Counted from the stretch's first letter, positions 52,548-62,926 are shown. The stretch: DNA of 64,000 nucleotides from Flavobacterium sp. HBTb2-11-1 (GCF_009826975.1 NZ_WUMO01000006.1:1-64000), one strand, 5' to 3'. A program made the numbers and translations. The notes: a model not told the origin generated them from the letters alone.

Positions 52548-53153
52548 ATGGCAAGATATACTGGTCCTAAAACCAAAATCGCTCGTAAATTTGGCGAGGC
52601 AATCTTCGGAGATGATAAATCTTTCGAAAAAAGAAATTACCCACCTGGACAACACGGGATGGCTAAAAAAAGAGGAAAAAAATCTGAGTACGCTGTTCAG
52701 TTAATGGAAAAGCAAAAAGCTAAATATTCTTATGGAATTTTAGAAAAACAATTCAGAAATTTATTCGAAAAAGCATCAGCGACTAAAGGAGTAACTGGTG
52801 AAGTTCTATTACAATTATGCGAAGCAAGATTAGATAATGTTGTTTTTAGAATGGGAATTGCTCCATCTAGAAGAGGTGCGCGTCAAATCGTTTCTCACAG
52901 ACACATTACTGTAAATGGAGAGGTTGTTAATATTCCTTCTTACCACCTTAAGCCTGGTGATAAAGTTGCAGTTCGTGAAAAATCTAAATCTTTAGAAGCT
53001 ATCGAGCGTTCTTTATCAAATTCAAGTCATGTTTATGAATGGATTACTTGGAACAATGATCTTAAAGAAGGAACTTTCGTTTCTGTACCTGCGAGACTTC
53101 AAATTCCAGAAAACATTAAAGAACAATTAATCGTAGAGTTGTACAACAAATAA
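52548..53153 (+). CDS. rpsD: 30S ribosomal protein S4
   Basis: S4, 201 aa, a primary 16S-binding protein and frequent autoregulator. Recognised by [28 protein letters not shown], the S4 RNA-binding domain [23 protein letters not shown] (in parts) followed by [17 protein letters not shown]. No zinc-binding cysteines near the N terminus. Its leader carries the stem-loop at 52479-52532. Confidence 0.98.
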
Positions 53154-53174
53154 TAATTGACTTAGTCGAAATTT

Positions 53175-54167
53175 ATGGCAATATTTAATTTTCAAAAGCC
53201 CGATAAAGTTATCATGATCGATTCAACCGATTTTGAAGGTAAATTTGAATTTAGACCTTTGGAACCTGGTTACGGATTGACAGTTGGTAATGCACTTAGA
53301 AGAGTTTTGCTTTCAGCATTAGAAGGTTATGCAATTACATCTGTTCGTATCGAAGGTGTAGATCATGAGTTTTCTACTATTTCAGGTGTTGTTGAAGATG
53401 TTACCGAAATTATCCTTAATCTAAAACAAGTACGTTTCAAACGTCAGATCGAAGATATCGATAATGAATCAGTTACTATTTCTGTTTCTGGTAAAGATCA
53501 ATTAACAGCAGGTGATTTTCAGAAATTTATTTCAGGTTTCCAAGTTCTAAATCCAGACCTTGTTATCTGTAACTTAGATTCTAAAATCAAATTGAATTTC
53601 GATTTAACTATCGAAAAAGGTAGAGGATACGTGCCTGCTGAAGAGAACAAAAAACAGAATGCTGCAATTGGAACGATTTTTACAGATTCTATTTTTACTC
53701 CGGTAAAAAATGTAAAATATGCAATCGAAAATTTCCGTGTAGAGCAAAAAACAGATTACGAAAAATTAGTTTTTGAAATCAAAACTGATGGATCTATTAA
53801 TCCTAAAGATGCTCTTACTGAAGCTGCTAAAGTTTTAATTCACCATTTCATGTTATTCTCTGACGAAAGAATTACACTTGAGGCTGACGAAATTGCACAA
53901 ACAGAATCGTATGATGAAGAGTCATTGCATATGAGACAATTGCTTAAAACTAAGCTTGTTGATATGGATTTATCTGTGAGAGCATTAAATTGCTTGAAAG
54001 CGGCTGAAGTTGATACACTTGGTGATTTAGTATCGTTCAATAAAAATGACCTAATGAAATTCCGTAATTTTGGTAAAAAATCTTTAACTGAACTTGATGA
54101 ACTTGTTGCAGTGAAGAATTTAACTTTCGGAATGGATTTAGCTAAATACAAATTAGATAAAGAATAA
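53175..54167 (+). CDS. rpoA: RNA polymerase alpha subunit
   Basis: Alpha subunit, 330 aa. The N-terminal dimerisation domain (about 1-230) has [26 protein letters not shown] (in parts). After a short linker the C-terminal domain (about 250-330) has [25 protein letters not shown] and [13 protein letters not shown], the helix-hairpin-helix that binds DNA and activators. Usual place between rpsD and rplQ. Confidence 0.98.
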   Translation: MAIFNFQKPDKVIMIDSTDFEGKFEFRPLEPGYGLTVGNALRRVLLSALEGYAITSVRIEGVDHEFSTISGVVEDVTEIILNLKQVRFKRQIEDIDNESVTISVSGKDQLTAGDFQKFISGFQVLNPDLVICNLDSKIKLNFDLTIEKGRGYVPAEENKKQNAAIGTIFTDSIFTPVKNVKYAIENFRVEQKTDYEKLVFEIKTDGSINPKDALTEAAKVLIHHFMLFSDERITLEADEIAQTESYDEESLHMRQLLKTKLVDMDLSVRALNCLKAAEVDTLGDLVSFNKNDLMKFRNFGKKSLTELDELVAVKNLTFGMDLAKYKLDKE

Positions 54168-54180
54168 TTTACTTCATATT

Positions 54181-54206
54181 TTGCTCTCCATGGTGGATTG
54201 TAGCAA
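54181..54206 (+). promoter_or_regulatory. Small stem-loop before rplQ
   Basis: TTGCT (54181-54185) pairs with AGCAA (54202-54206), and TCCA (54187-54190) with TGGA (54194-54197) inside, in the 62-base rpoA-rplQ gap. Weak alone; noted because other long gaps in this operon also fold. Confidence 0.35.
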
Positions 54207-54229
54207 GATGAAGATAAAAAAAACACGTC

Positions 54230-54721
54230 ATGAGACACGGAAAAAAATTCAACCACTTAAGCAGACAGACTGGACATAGAAAAGCTATGTTAGCTAATAT
54301 GGCTTGTTCTCTTATTGAGCACAAACGTATTAACACTACTGTTGCTAAAGCTAAAGCGCTTAAACAATTTGTTGAGCCTTTAATCACAAAATCAAAAGAG
54401 GATACGACTCACAATCGTCGTATTGTTTTTGCTTACTTACGTAACAAATACGCTGTAACTGATTTGTTCAGAGATGTTGCTGCTAAAGTAGGTGACCGTC
54501 CAGGTGGATACACACGTATCATTAAAGTTGGAAATCGTTTGGGAGATAACGCTGATATGGCGATGATCGAACTTGTTGACTTCAATGAACTTTACAACGG
54601 AGGTAAAAAAGAAGTTAAAAAAGCGAAAAGCCGTCGTGGTGGTAAAGCTAAAAAAGCTGAAACTGCTGCTCCTGAAGCCCCTGCTGCTGAATCAGAAACG
54701 ACTACTGAAGCTTCTGAATAA
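54230..54721 (+). CDS. rplQ: 50S ribosomal protein L17
   Basis: L17, 163 aa. [20 protein letters not shown], the [19 protein letters not shown] block and [20 protein letters not shown] mark the 120-residue core. The remaining tail (about 125-163) is low complexity, first basic ([13 protein letters not shown]) then Ala/Pro/Glu/Thr-rich, about 35 residues longer than in Escherichia coli. Last gene of the supercluster, followed by a strong terminator. Confidence 0.97.
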   Translation: MRHGKKFNHLSRQTGHRKAMLANMACSLIEHKRINTTVAKAKALKQFVEPLITKSKEDTTHNRRIVFAYLRNKYAVTDLFRDVAAKVGDRPGGYTRIIKVGNRLGDNADMAMIELVDFNELYNGGKKEVKKAKSRRGGKAKKAETAAPEAPAAESETTTEASE

Positions 54722-54748
54722 TTATGAAAGTAATCATTCTATAAAGAT

Positions 54749-54785
54749 AAAGGATAAACTAATTTTTAGTTTATCCTTTTTTTTT
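54749..54785 (+). terminator. Terminator of the ribosomal supercluster
   Basis: A 13-bp stem (54749-54761/54767-54779, core GGATAAACT/AGTTTATCC), a 5-base loop and nine T's, 27 bases after the rplQ stop. Confidence 0.92.
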
Positions 54786-54863
54786 GATTTTTTTGAAACT
54801 GCAAAAATCTAACTTATTTAAAATGATAGGTTTTATTTTTATGAGTGAAAGTTTTAAAAAATC

Positions 54864-54894
54864 TTGGAAGGGCTATTTTAAAGAAGTAAATTTG
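54864..54894 (+). promoter_or_regulatory. Promoter of carA
   Basis: TTG (54864-54866), a 20-base spacer and TAAATTTG (54887-54894). It predicts a leader of about 65 bases before the carA ATG. The rest of the 245-base rplQ-carA gap shows only the terminator. Confidence 0.72.
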
Positions 54895-54966
54895 CAAAAT
54901 TCTAATTACACTTAAAATCTTGATTAGGTTTTATAACTTGATTAAAAAAACAATACAAATTAAATA

Positions 54967-56076
54967 ATGAAATACACAACACGACAAAGCGCCATTTTAT
55001 TACTAAGTGATGGAACAATTTTTCACGGAAAGTCTATCGGTATTAGCGGTAAAACTTTTGGTGAAGTTTGTTTTAATACTGGAATGACAGGATATCAAGA
55101 GATTTTTACAGATCCTTCGTATTTTGGTCAAATTATGGTTACTACTAATCCGCATATCGGGAATTACGGTATAAATGATTTAGAAGTTGAATCAGACAGC
55201 GTGAAAATTGCTGGTTTAGTTTGTAAAAACTTTAGTTTTAATTATTCTAGGGAAGGTGCTTCAGGAAGTCTGGAGGATTATTTTACAAAACAAAATCTTA
55301 TTTGTATTTCTGATGTTGATACTCGAGCTCTTGTAAGTTACATTCGCGATAATGGTGCAATGAATGCTGTTATTTGTACAGATGGAACTTCAATTGAAGA
55401 TCTTAAAAAAGAATTAGCAAATGTTCCAAATATGGAAGGTCTTGAGTTGGCATCAAAAGTGTCTACGAAAGAGCCTTATTTTGTTGGAGATGAAAATGCG
55501 ACATATAAAATCTCAGCGCTTGATTTGGGAATTAAAAAGAATATTCTAAGAAACTTTGCAAAGAGAGATTGTTATATTAAGGTTTTTCCGTATGACACAA
55601 CTTATGAAGAATTGAGCGCATTTAATCCAGATGGCTATTTCTTATCAAATGGACCTGGTGACCCAGATCCGTTACATGGAGTAATAGATGTTGCTAAAAA
55701 AATTATTGCAGATGATAAGCCTTTGTTTGGAATTTGCTTAGGACATCAGATTATTGCCTTAGCAAATGGAGTTCAGACTTACAAAATGTTTGGTGGGCAC
55801 CGAGGTATTAATCATCCTGTAAAAAATCTTCTTACTGGTAAAGGAGAGATTACTTCTCAAAATCATGGATTTGCTGTAAAAAGAGAAGCTTTAGAAGGTC
55901 ACCCGGAATTGGAGCTTACACATATACACCTAAATGATGATACTGTTGCTGGAATGAGAATGAAAAATAAGAATTGTTTTTCAGTTCAATATCACCCAGA
56001 AGCAAGTCCAGGACCACATGATTCTTCTTATTTATTTGATCAATTTGTGGAGAATATCAAAACTAGCAAAGTCTAA
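54967..56076 (+). CDS. carA: Carbamoyl-phosphate synthase small subunit
   Basis: CarA, 369 aa, the glutaminase half of carbamoyl-phosphate synthase, feeding pyrimidine and arginine synthesis. The N-terminal domain opens with LLLSDGTIFHGKSIG. The class I amidotransferase triad is visible as Cys257 in GICLGHQ and the His/Glu of QYHPEASPGP. The large subunit gene carB is not adjacent; eno follows instead, so the two subunits must be expressed from separate loci. Confidence 0.96.
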   Translation: MKYTTRQSAILLLSDGTIFHGKSIGISGKTFGEVCFNTGMTGYQEIFTDPSYFGQIMVTTNPHIGNYGINDLEVESDSVKIAGLVCKNFSFNYSREGASGSLEDYFTKQNLICISDVDTRALVSYIRDNGAMNAVICTDGTSIEDLKKELANVPNMEGLELASKVSTKEPYFVGDENATYKISALDLGIKKNILRNFAKRDCYIKVFPYDTTYEELSAFNPDGYFLSNGPGDPDPLHGVIDVAKKIIADDKPLFGICLGHQIIALANGVQTYKMFGGHRGINHPVKNLLTGKGEITSQNHGFAVKREALEGHPELELTHIHLNDDTVAGMRMKNKNCFSVQYHPEASPGPHDSSYLFDQFVENIKTSKV

Positions 56077-56093
56077 AACGATGTAGTTAATAA

Positions 56094-56125
56094 ATAAACG
56101 GGTTTAATGACTAAAGCTCGTTTAT
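56094..56125 (+). terminator. Possible terminator after carA
   Basis: ATAAACG (56094-56100) pairs with CGTTTAT (56119-56125), with a weaker inner TTTA/TAAA pair. Only a mixed AT tract follows. A leaky terminator at best. Confidence 0.4.
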
Positions 56126-56175
56126 AGTATTAAATATTTTTATAATTTCGAAAAAAAAATATAATTTATTAATAA

Positions 56176-57480
<1,305 letters not shown>

Positions 57481-57500
57481 TTCTACAAATTATATATTGG

Positions 57501-57535
57501 AAAAAACCATCCGCCGCAGCGGATGGTTTTTTTTT
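57501..57535 (+). terminator. Terminator after eno
   Basis: A perfect 14-bp stem (57501-57514/57519-57532, core CCATCCGC/GCGGATGG), loop CGCA, in an A-run/T-run frame. Strong and usable in both directions. Confidence 0.93.
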
Positions 57536-57589
57536 GGACTTTTAACAAATTCATAGCAGTATTCTTTTTTTAATTAGTCTTAAATTCAT

Positions 57590-57597
57590 TAGATTTG
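57590..57597 (+). promoter_or_regulatory. -7 element before gltA
   Basis: TAGATTTG fits TAnnTTTG, 36 bases before the gltA ATG. No clear TTTG upstream, only a T-run at the right distance. Confidence 0.4.
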
Positions 57598-57633
57598 ATA
57601 AATTATTATTTAAAGAATTATTTCCAGTATATT

Positions 57634-58911
57634 ATGTCAAAAATAGCTACATTAGAAATAGATGGTAAAAAGATTGAGCTTCCAGTAATCACAGGGAGTG
57701 AAAACGAATCAGCTATCGATATTAACAAATTACGTGATTTAACAGGTTATATTACACTAGATCCAGGTTATAAGAATTCGGGATCTTGTACAAGTGAAAT
57801 CACTTTCCTAGATGGAGAAGAAGGAATTTTACGTTACAGAGGATATTCTATCGAAGATCTTGCTGAAAAAGCAAGCTTCCTAGAGGTTTCATATCTTTTG
57901 ATTTTTGGTGAATTACCTACGGCTGCACAATTAGAAGATTTTGAAAATGGTATTAAAAAACATTCTTTGGTAAACGAAGAAATGAAAAATATTATTGACG
58001 GTTTCCCTAAAACAGCTCATCCAATGGGAGTGTTATCTGCTTTAACAAGCGCTTTAACAGCTTTTAACCCGAAAGCGGTTAATGTTGATAACGAAAAAGA
58101 AATGTACGAGGCTATTTGTAAAACAATGGCAAAATTTTTAGTGATTGCTACATGGACTTACAGAAAATCTATGGGTTATCCTTTAAATTACTATGATAAT
58201 ACAAAAGGTTATGTAGAAAGTTTTATGCAATTAATGTTTAAATTGCCTACAGGACCTTATGCTGCAAATCCAGTAATCGTAAACGCTTTAGATAAATTAT
58301 TTATTCTTCACGCAGATCACGAGCAAAACTGTTCTACATCTACAGTTAGAATGGTGGGTTCTTCTCATGCTGGTTTATTTGCTTCAGTTTCGGCAGGAGT
58401 TTCTGCACTTTGGGGACCACTTCACGGTGGAGCAAACCAAGCGGTACTTGAAATGCTTGAAGAAATTAACAAAGACGGTGGAGATACAGATAAGTTTTTA
58501 GCGAAAGCGAAAGATAAAAATGATCCATTCCGTTTAATGGGATTCGGACATAGAGTTTATAAAAACTTTGATCCGAGAGCTAAAATCATCAAAAAAGCAG
58601 CAACAGAAGTATTAGAAACTTTAGGTGTGGAAGATCCAATTTTAGATATTGCAAGAAAATTAGAAAAAGCCGCTCTTGAAGACGAGTACTTCAAATCAAG
58701 AAACTTATATCCAAATGTTGACTTCTATTCTGGAATTATTTACAGAGCTTTAGGAATTCCAACTGATATGTTTACTGTAATGTTTGCTATTGGAAGATTG
58801 CCAGGTTGGATTGCGCAATGGAAAGAAATGCGTGAAAATAAAGAGCCAATTGGAAGACCAAGACAAATTTATACAGGACATCCTTTAAGAGAATTTAAGT
58901 CTAATAAATAA
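57634..58911 (+). CDS. gltA: Citrate synthase
   Basis: Citrate synthase, 425 aa, the entry enzyme of the TCA cycle. Active-site elements are HADHEQNCSTSTVRMVGSSHAG (in parts), the LHGGANQAVLEML helix, the His in GFGHRVYKNFDPRA and the Asp in NVDFYSGI. The N-terminal segment (ATLEIDGKKIELPVITG) is of the Gram-negative hexameric type. I chose the ATG at 57634, where that family start (MSKIATLEIDG) lies; 13 upstream residues have no counterpart. Confidence 0.97.
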   Translation: MSKIATLEIDGKKIELPVITGSENESAIDINKLRDLTGYITLDPGYKNSGSCTSEITFLDGEEGILRYRGYSIEDLAEKASFLEVSYLLIFGELPTAAQLEDFENGIKKHSLVNEEMKNIIDGFPKTAHPMGVLSALTSALTAFNPKAVNVDNEKEMYEAICKTMAKFLVIATWTYRKSMGYPLNYYDNTKGYVESFMQLMFKLPTGPYAANPVIVNALDKLFILHADHEQNCSTSTVRMVGSSHAGLFASVSAGVSALWGPLHGGANQAVLEMLEEINKDGGDTDKFLAKAKDKNDPFRLMGFGHRVYKNFDPRAKIIKKAATEVLETLGVEDPILDIARKLEKAALEDEYFKSRNLYPNVDFYSGIIYRALGIPTDMFTVMFAIGRLPGWIAQWKEMRENKEPIGRPRQIYTGHPLREFKSNK

Positions 58912-58917
58912 AAAACG

Positions 58918-58947
58918 AAAGCTTCACTTTACTGTGAAGCTTTTTTT
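58918..58947 (+). terminator. Terminator after gltA, fused to the next promoter
   Basis: AAAGCTTCAC (58918-58927) pairs with GTGAAGCTTT (58934-58943), loop TTTACT, and a seven-T run. The final T is also the first base of the TATATTTG -7 box of the next gene. Confidence 0.85.
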
Positions 58948-58954
58948 ATATTTG
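58947..58954 (+). promoter_or_regulatory. -7 element of the amidinotransferase-fold gene
   Basis: TATATTTG, 19 bases before the ATG. Its -33 region would fall inside the gltA terminator hairpin. Confidence 0.5.
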
Positions 58955-58973
58955 CTCAAAATATAATAAGGTT

Positions 58974-59888
58974 ATGTTGCAATTAAATGTAAAGAACGAA
59001 ACGTCTCGGCTTCGTGTTGTAGTTCTGGGTTCTGCTGTTCATAATGGTCCAACTCCAACTATAGAAGAGGCTTATGACCCTAAATCATTGGAACATATTA
59101 AAGCAGGAACTTATCCTGTGGAAAAAGATATGGTTGCTGAAATGGAAGCTTTTATTGCTGTTTTTCAGAAATATGATGTAACTGTTTATCGTCCAGAAAT
59201 GATTGAAAATTACAATCAGATTTTTGCTCGTGATATTGGATTTGTAATTGACGATGTTTTTGTAAAATCTAACATTCTGCCGGATAGAGAACGCGAATTG
59301 GATGCGATTCAATATGTAATTAATCAAATTGATCCCTTAAAAGTAGTTCGTCCTCCAGAAGAAGTTCATATAGAAGGTGGAGATGTTATGCTTTGGAATG
59401 ACCATATTTTTATAGGAACTTATAAAGGAAGCGATTATAAAGATTACATTACGGCAAGAACCAATATGCAGGGTGTAAATTATATCAAATCTCTGTTTCC
59501 TAACAAGATTGTAAAAGAGTTTGATTTAGTAAAATCTAAGTTAGAAGCGAGAGACAATGCTTTGCATTTAGACTGCTGTTTTCAACCTGTTGGTAAAAAT
59601 AAAGGTATTATCTATAAAAGAGGCTTTCGCGAAGAAGCAGATTATCTTTATTTAGTGAAACTTTTCGGAAAAGAAAACTTATTTCATATCGAAAGGGAAG
59701 AAATGTATAATATGTTTTCAAACGTATTTTCAATTGATGAAAATGTAGTGGTTTCTGAAAAGAATTTTACGAGATTGAATAACTGGCTTCGCGAAAATGG
59801 TTTTACGGTTGAGGAAATTCCGTATGCTGAAATTTCAAAGCAAGAAGGTCTGTTGAGATGTTCAACTTTGCCATTAATTAGAGACTAA
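58974..59888 (+). CDS. Amidinotransferase/dimethylarginine hydrolase-fold protein
   Basis: A 304-aa guanidino-group-modifying enzyme. Motifs are FARDIGFVIDD, HIEGGDVMLW, the catalytic His region ALHLDCCFQPV, and the nucleophile Cys296 in LLRCSTLPL at the very C terminus. This set fits the arginine deiminase/DDAH/amidinotransferase superfamily. The substrate (arginine, methylarginine, or transfer of an amidino group) cannot be read. It sits 86 bases upstream of the CtlX gene, a second member of the same fold, so the two probably serve one pathway of arginine or citrulline breakdown. Confidence 0.85.
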   Translation: MLQLNVKNETSRLRVVVLGSAVHNGPTPTIEEAYDPKSLEHIKAGTYPVEKDMVAEMEAFIAVFQKYDVTVYRPEMIENYNQIFARDIGFVIDDVFVKSNILPDRERELDAIQYVINQIDPLKVVRPPEEVHIEGGDVMLWNDHIFIGTYKGSDYKDYITARTNMQGVNYIKSLFPNKIVKEFDLVKSKLEARDNALHLDCCFQPVGKNKGIIYKRGFREEADYLYLVKLFGKENLFHIEREEMYNMFSNVFSIDENVVVSEKNFTRLNNWLRENGFTVEEIPYAEISKQEGLLRCSTLPLIRD

Positions 59889-59907
59889 AAATAGTTTTGT
59901 TTTAAGT

Positions 59908-59958
59908 TTCAGGTTTCAAGTTTTTATAAGACATGAAATCTGAAACTTGAAACCTGAA
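59908..59958. repeat. Perfect 16-bp inverted repeat TTCAGGTTTCAAGTTT
   Basis: Arms 59908-59923 and 59943-59958 are exactly complementary with a 19-base loop. It fills the gap between the two guanidino enzymes. The arm wording recurs as one copy at 7706-7730. No T-run follows. Confidence 0.8.
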
Positions 59959-59974
59959 CAAAAAAAATATAAAA

Positions 59975-60910
59975 ATGAAACAAACTACTAATGCTATCGT
60001 GATGATTAGGCCAGTTGCGTTCAGAATGAATGAGCAAACGGCTGTAAATAACTATTATCAAAAAGTATTGGATGGGCTTTTGCCTAGTACGGTTAATGCT
60101 AAAGCGCAACAGGAATTTGATGCTTTTGTAGAAAAGCTAAGAGCTATTGGTGTTGATGTAACTGTTGTCGATGATACTATAGAAACCGATACTCCAGATA
60201 GTATTTTTCCAAACAATTGGGTTTCATTTCATGAAAATGGAGATGTTGCGCTTTATCCTATGTTTGCAGAAAATCGTCGTCAAGAACGTCGAGAAGATAT
60301 CTTAGATACTTTGGAAGAAAAAGGATTCGAAATTGCTAATGTTATGGATTATACTTCTGCAGAAGAAGATGGTATTTTCTTAGAAGGAACAGGAAGTTTG
60401 CTTTTGGATAGAGCTAATGGAAAAGCATATTGCGCTTTATCACCAAGAGCAGATGAAGAATTGTTTATAGAATTCTGTGAAGATTTTGATTATGCTCCTG
60501 TGATTTTTGAGGCTTTTCAAACTGTTGATGGTGAGCGTAAATTAATTTATCATACCAATGTGATGATGTGCTTGGGAGAAACTTTTGCGGTTATTTGTGC
60601 AGATTCTATTGATGATAAAAAAGAGCGCAAAATGGTTTTGGATAATCTGAAAGAAGATAAGAAAGAGATTATTTTAATCACAGAAGATCAAGTAAATAAT
60701 TTTGCTGGAAATATGCTTGAAGTTCGCGGGAAAGATGATAAGAGATATATTGTAATGAGTGCTTCTGCACATCAAAGCTTGACTCCGAAACAAATTGCTC
60801 AATTAGAAAATCATGCAGAAATTTTAAGCTCAAGTTTAGATACAATCGAAGCTTGTGGGGGAGGAAGTGCCAGATGTATGATGGCAGAAGTCTTTTTACC
60901 AAGAAATTAA
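59975..60910 (+). CDS. ctlX: Citrulline hydrolase CtlX-like protein
   Basis: A 311-aa amidinotransferase-fold hydrolase. It carries TDTPDSIFPNNWVSFHENG, FLEGTGSLLLDRANG, the catalytic His in IYHTNVMMCLGE, and the nucleophile Cys301 in GGGSARCMMAE. These are the features of CtlX, which hydrolyses citrulline to ornithine. The pairing with the upstream enzyme suggests arginine to citrulline to ornithine. Arginine deiminase-like activity is the alternative. It converges with marC and shares a bidirectional terminator. Confidence 0.85.
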   Translation: MKQTTNAIVMIRPVAFRMNEQTAVNNYYQKVLDGLLPSTVNAKAQQEFDAFVEKLRAIGVDVTVVDDTIETDTPDSIFPNNWVSFHENGDVALYPMFAENRRQERREDILDTLEEKGFEIANVMDYTSAEEDGIFLEGTGSLLLDRANGKAYCALSPRADEELFIEFCEDFDYAPVIFEAFQTVDGERKLIYHTNVMMCLGETFAVICADSIDDKKERKMVLDNLKEDKKEIILITEDQVNNFAGNMLEVRGKDDKRYIVMSASAHQSLTPKQIAQLENHAEILSSSLDTIEACGGGSARCMMAEVFLPRN

Positions 60911-60924
60911 AATATGGCATCAAA

Positions 60925-60966
60925 GAAAAAGGGATGAGATTTTCAATAAAATCTCATCCCTTTTTC
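60925..60966. terminator. Bidirectional terminator between ctlX and marC
   Basis: A perfect 19-bp stem (60925-60943/60948-60966) with loop CAAT, A-run on the left and T-run on the right, between convergent genes. Confidence 0.93.
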
Positions 60967-60982
60967 TTTTGAATACTCTTGA

Positions 60983-61609
60983 TTAAAAATTTCCTTTAAT
61001 AATATTAACAATTGCGCTAACGATATATTGGATTCCTATTGAAATTACAATAAAACCAACAATTCTTGAAATGGCGACAATTCCAGAAGCTCCTAAAATC
61101 CTGGCTAAATAATGCGCACTCTTTAAAATGGCAAAAATAGCTACGGCAATAGCAAAAATGGCTAATGAAGAAATTATGATTTCATTTATTTGGTGATGTT
61201 CCTGATAAAAAGCAATTAAAAGAGACATTGATCCAGGACCCGCAAGCATTGGTATTGCTAATGGTGTAAGTGCAATATCATTTCTGTGCTGTGCCTCATT
61301 TTCAATTTTTTTATTGATTCCTCGTTTCTTGTTGAATTTGCCCGAAAGTAGAGAAAAACCAGAATTTACAATTACGATTCCACCAGCAATTCTTAAAGCA
61401 TCTATGCTAATTCCGAAGAAAGTTAGAACATATTGGCCAATGAAGTAAGAAACCAATAATATAATAAAAACATTAATTGCGGTCCAGAGAGAGATTCTAG
61501 ATCTTTCTTTTTGAGAGTCGTGTTGGGTTAATCCAACAAAAATGGGCACAGTTCCTATTGGGTTTAATACTGAAAATAAAGCGGCAAATAAGTAAATAAA
61601 TAATTCCAT
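60983..61609 (-). CDS. MarC-family membrane protein
   Basis: A 208-aa UPF0056/MarC protein with six predicted membrane helices. Seen are LNPIGTVPIFVGLT, RIAGGIVIVNSGFSLLSG, IALTPLAIPMLAGPGSMSLLI, and the final VISIGIQYIVSAI. MarC was once thought a multidrug-resistance factor, but its transport function is not established. Single-gene unit facing away from the CoA-binding protein. Confidence 0.87.
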   Translation of the reverse strand: MELFIYLFAALFSVLNPIGTVPIFVGLTQHDSQKERSRISLWTAINVFIILLVSYFIGQYVLTFFGISIDALRIAGGIVIVNSGFSLLSGKFNKKRGINKKIENEAQHRNDIALTPLAIPMLAGPGSMSLLIAFYQEHHQINEIIISSLAIFAIAVAIFAILKSAHYLARILGASGIVAISRIVGFIVISIGIQYIVSAIVNIIKGNF

Positions 61610-61736
61610 ATTATATTGGTTAGTGAAGTAAATGTAGTTATTTTTTGATGCTTTTGCATGAAATTATGTTATGATAATGTTTTTTATTGTTATCTATTCT
61701 AAATCAAAGACATAAAGTTTAATCGTTCTTTTTGAT

Positions 61737-61744
61737 TACTTTTG
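61737..61744 (+). promoter_or_regulatory. -7 element of the CoA-binding protein gene
   Basis: TACTTTTG fits TAnnTTTG, 17 bases before the ATG; the same octamer is used before recR and rplC. The -33 region is weak. Confidence 0.5.
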
Positions 61745-61761
61745 CAGTCTAAATAAATGCG

Positions 61762-62127
61762 ATGAAAAGTAAAAAAACATTAGTTATAGGAGCATCAACA
61801 AATCCAGAACGTTATTCGTTCAGAGCTGTAAATATGTTGGTTGGAAAAGGCCATTCAGTATTGGCAATTGGCCAAAAAACAGGTGAAGTGGCTGGAGTAA
61901 AAATTCAAACGAAAACATTACCAGTAAAAAACATTGACACCATTACTTTGTATTTAAATCCTGTTCGCCAGAGAGATTATTATAATTATATTATTGAAGC
62001 TCATCCAAAACGAGTAATATTTAATCCAGGAACCGAAAACCCAGAATTATATCAATTGTTAGAGCTAAATGATATTCAAGTTGAAGTTGCTTGTACATTA
62101 GTTTTATTGGCTACAAATCAATATTAG
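61762..62127 (+). CDS. CoA-binding domain protein (YccU-like)
   Basis: A 121-aa single-domain protein with a Rossmann CoA-binding fold: TLVIGASTNPERYSFRAVNML at the start, DTITLYLNPVRQRDYYNYI, and RVIFNPGTENPELYQLLE. It corresponds to the CoA-binding domain of succinyl-CoA synthetase alpha standing alone (YccU/YneT type). It binds CoA or a related nucleotide in the cytoplasm; its role is not known. Confidence 0.85.
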   Translation: MKSKKTLVIGASTNPERYSFRAVNMLVGKGHSVLAIGQKTGEVAGVKIQTKTLPVKNIDTITLYLNPVRQRDYYNYIIEAHPKRVIFNPGTENPELYQLLELNDIQVEVACTLVLLATNQY

Positions 62128-62292
62128 GAAGATTGCATAAATACCTTTAGAAATAAATTTTAATGATAATTTATTAAAACATTAAATGCAAGCTGATTAA
62201 GTGTTGAGAATAAACTTTTTTATTCTAATTTTCCAATATTGTTGAGCTTTTGAATTTAATGGCTGTAGTGTAGGCAAAACCATTAAAAGTAT

Positions 62293-62300
62293 TACTTTTG
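62293..62300 (+). promoter_or_regulatory. -7 element abutting the recR start
   Basis: TACTTTTG followed by TCGTC and the recR ATG, only five bases away, so transcription should start at or beside the start codon. No good -33 box. The rest of the 178-base gap upstream shows nothing further. Confidence 0.5.
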
Positions 62301-62305
62301 TCGTC

Positions 62306-62926
62306 ATGGAATTTTCATCAAAATTAATTGAAAAAGCAGTAAACGAAATGTCGCAATTGCCAGGTATTGGCAAACGCACAGCACTTCGATTAGTTCTTCA
62401 TTTGCTAAAACAGCCTAAAGAACAGACTGCTTTTTTGTCTCAGGCATTGTTAAATATGCGCGAGGATATTAAATTTTGTGAAAGTTGCTATAATATTTCT
62501 GATACTAAAGTTTGTGAAATCTGTTCTAATCCAATTAGAAATCATGAGACAATATGTGTTGTAGAAGATATCAGAGACGTAATGGCGATAGAAAATACGG
62601 GACAATTTAAAGGAATATATCATGTGCTTGGCGGGAAAATTTCTCCGATTGAAGGAGTCGGGCCTAATCAGTTGAATATTGTTAGTTTGGTGACAAAAGT
62701 GAAATCTGGAAATGTAAAAGAGATTATTTTTGCATTAAGCTCAACAATGGAAGGTGACACAACAAATTTCTATATCTATAAACAAATTGCAGATTCCGAT
62801 ATTATAATTTCAACAATTGCAAGAGGAATATCGGTTGGAGATGAATTGGAATATGCAGACGAAATAACATTAGGACGAAGTATTTTGCACAGAGTCCCTT
62901 TTGAAAAAACATTTAAAAATAATTAA
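62306..62926 (+). CDS. recR: Recombination protein RecR
   Basis: RecR, 206 aa, which helps load RecA at single-strand gaps with RecO and RecF. It has an N-terminal helix-hairpin-helix ([20 protein letters not shown]), a four-Cys zinc motif ([16 protein letters not shown]), and a Toprim domain ([34 protein letters not shown]). Length and all domains are normal. A promoter box abuts the start codon. Confidence 0.95.
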   Translation: MEFSSKLIEKAVNEMSQLPGIGKRTALRLVLHLLKQPKEQTAFLSQALLNMREDIKFCESCYNISDTKVCEICSNPIRNHETICVVEDIRDVMAIENTGQFKGIYHVLGGKISPIEGVGPNQLNIVSLVTKVKSGNVKEIIFALSSTMEGDTTNFYIYKQIADSDIIISTIARGISVGDELEYADEITLGRSILHRVPFEKTFKNN

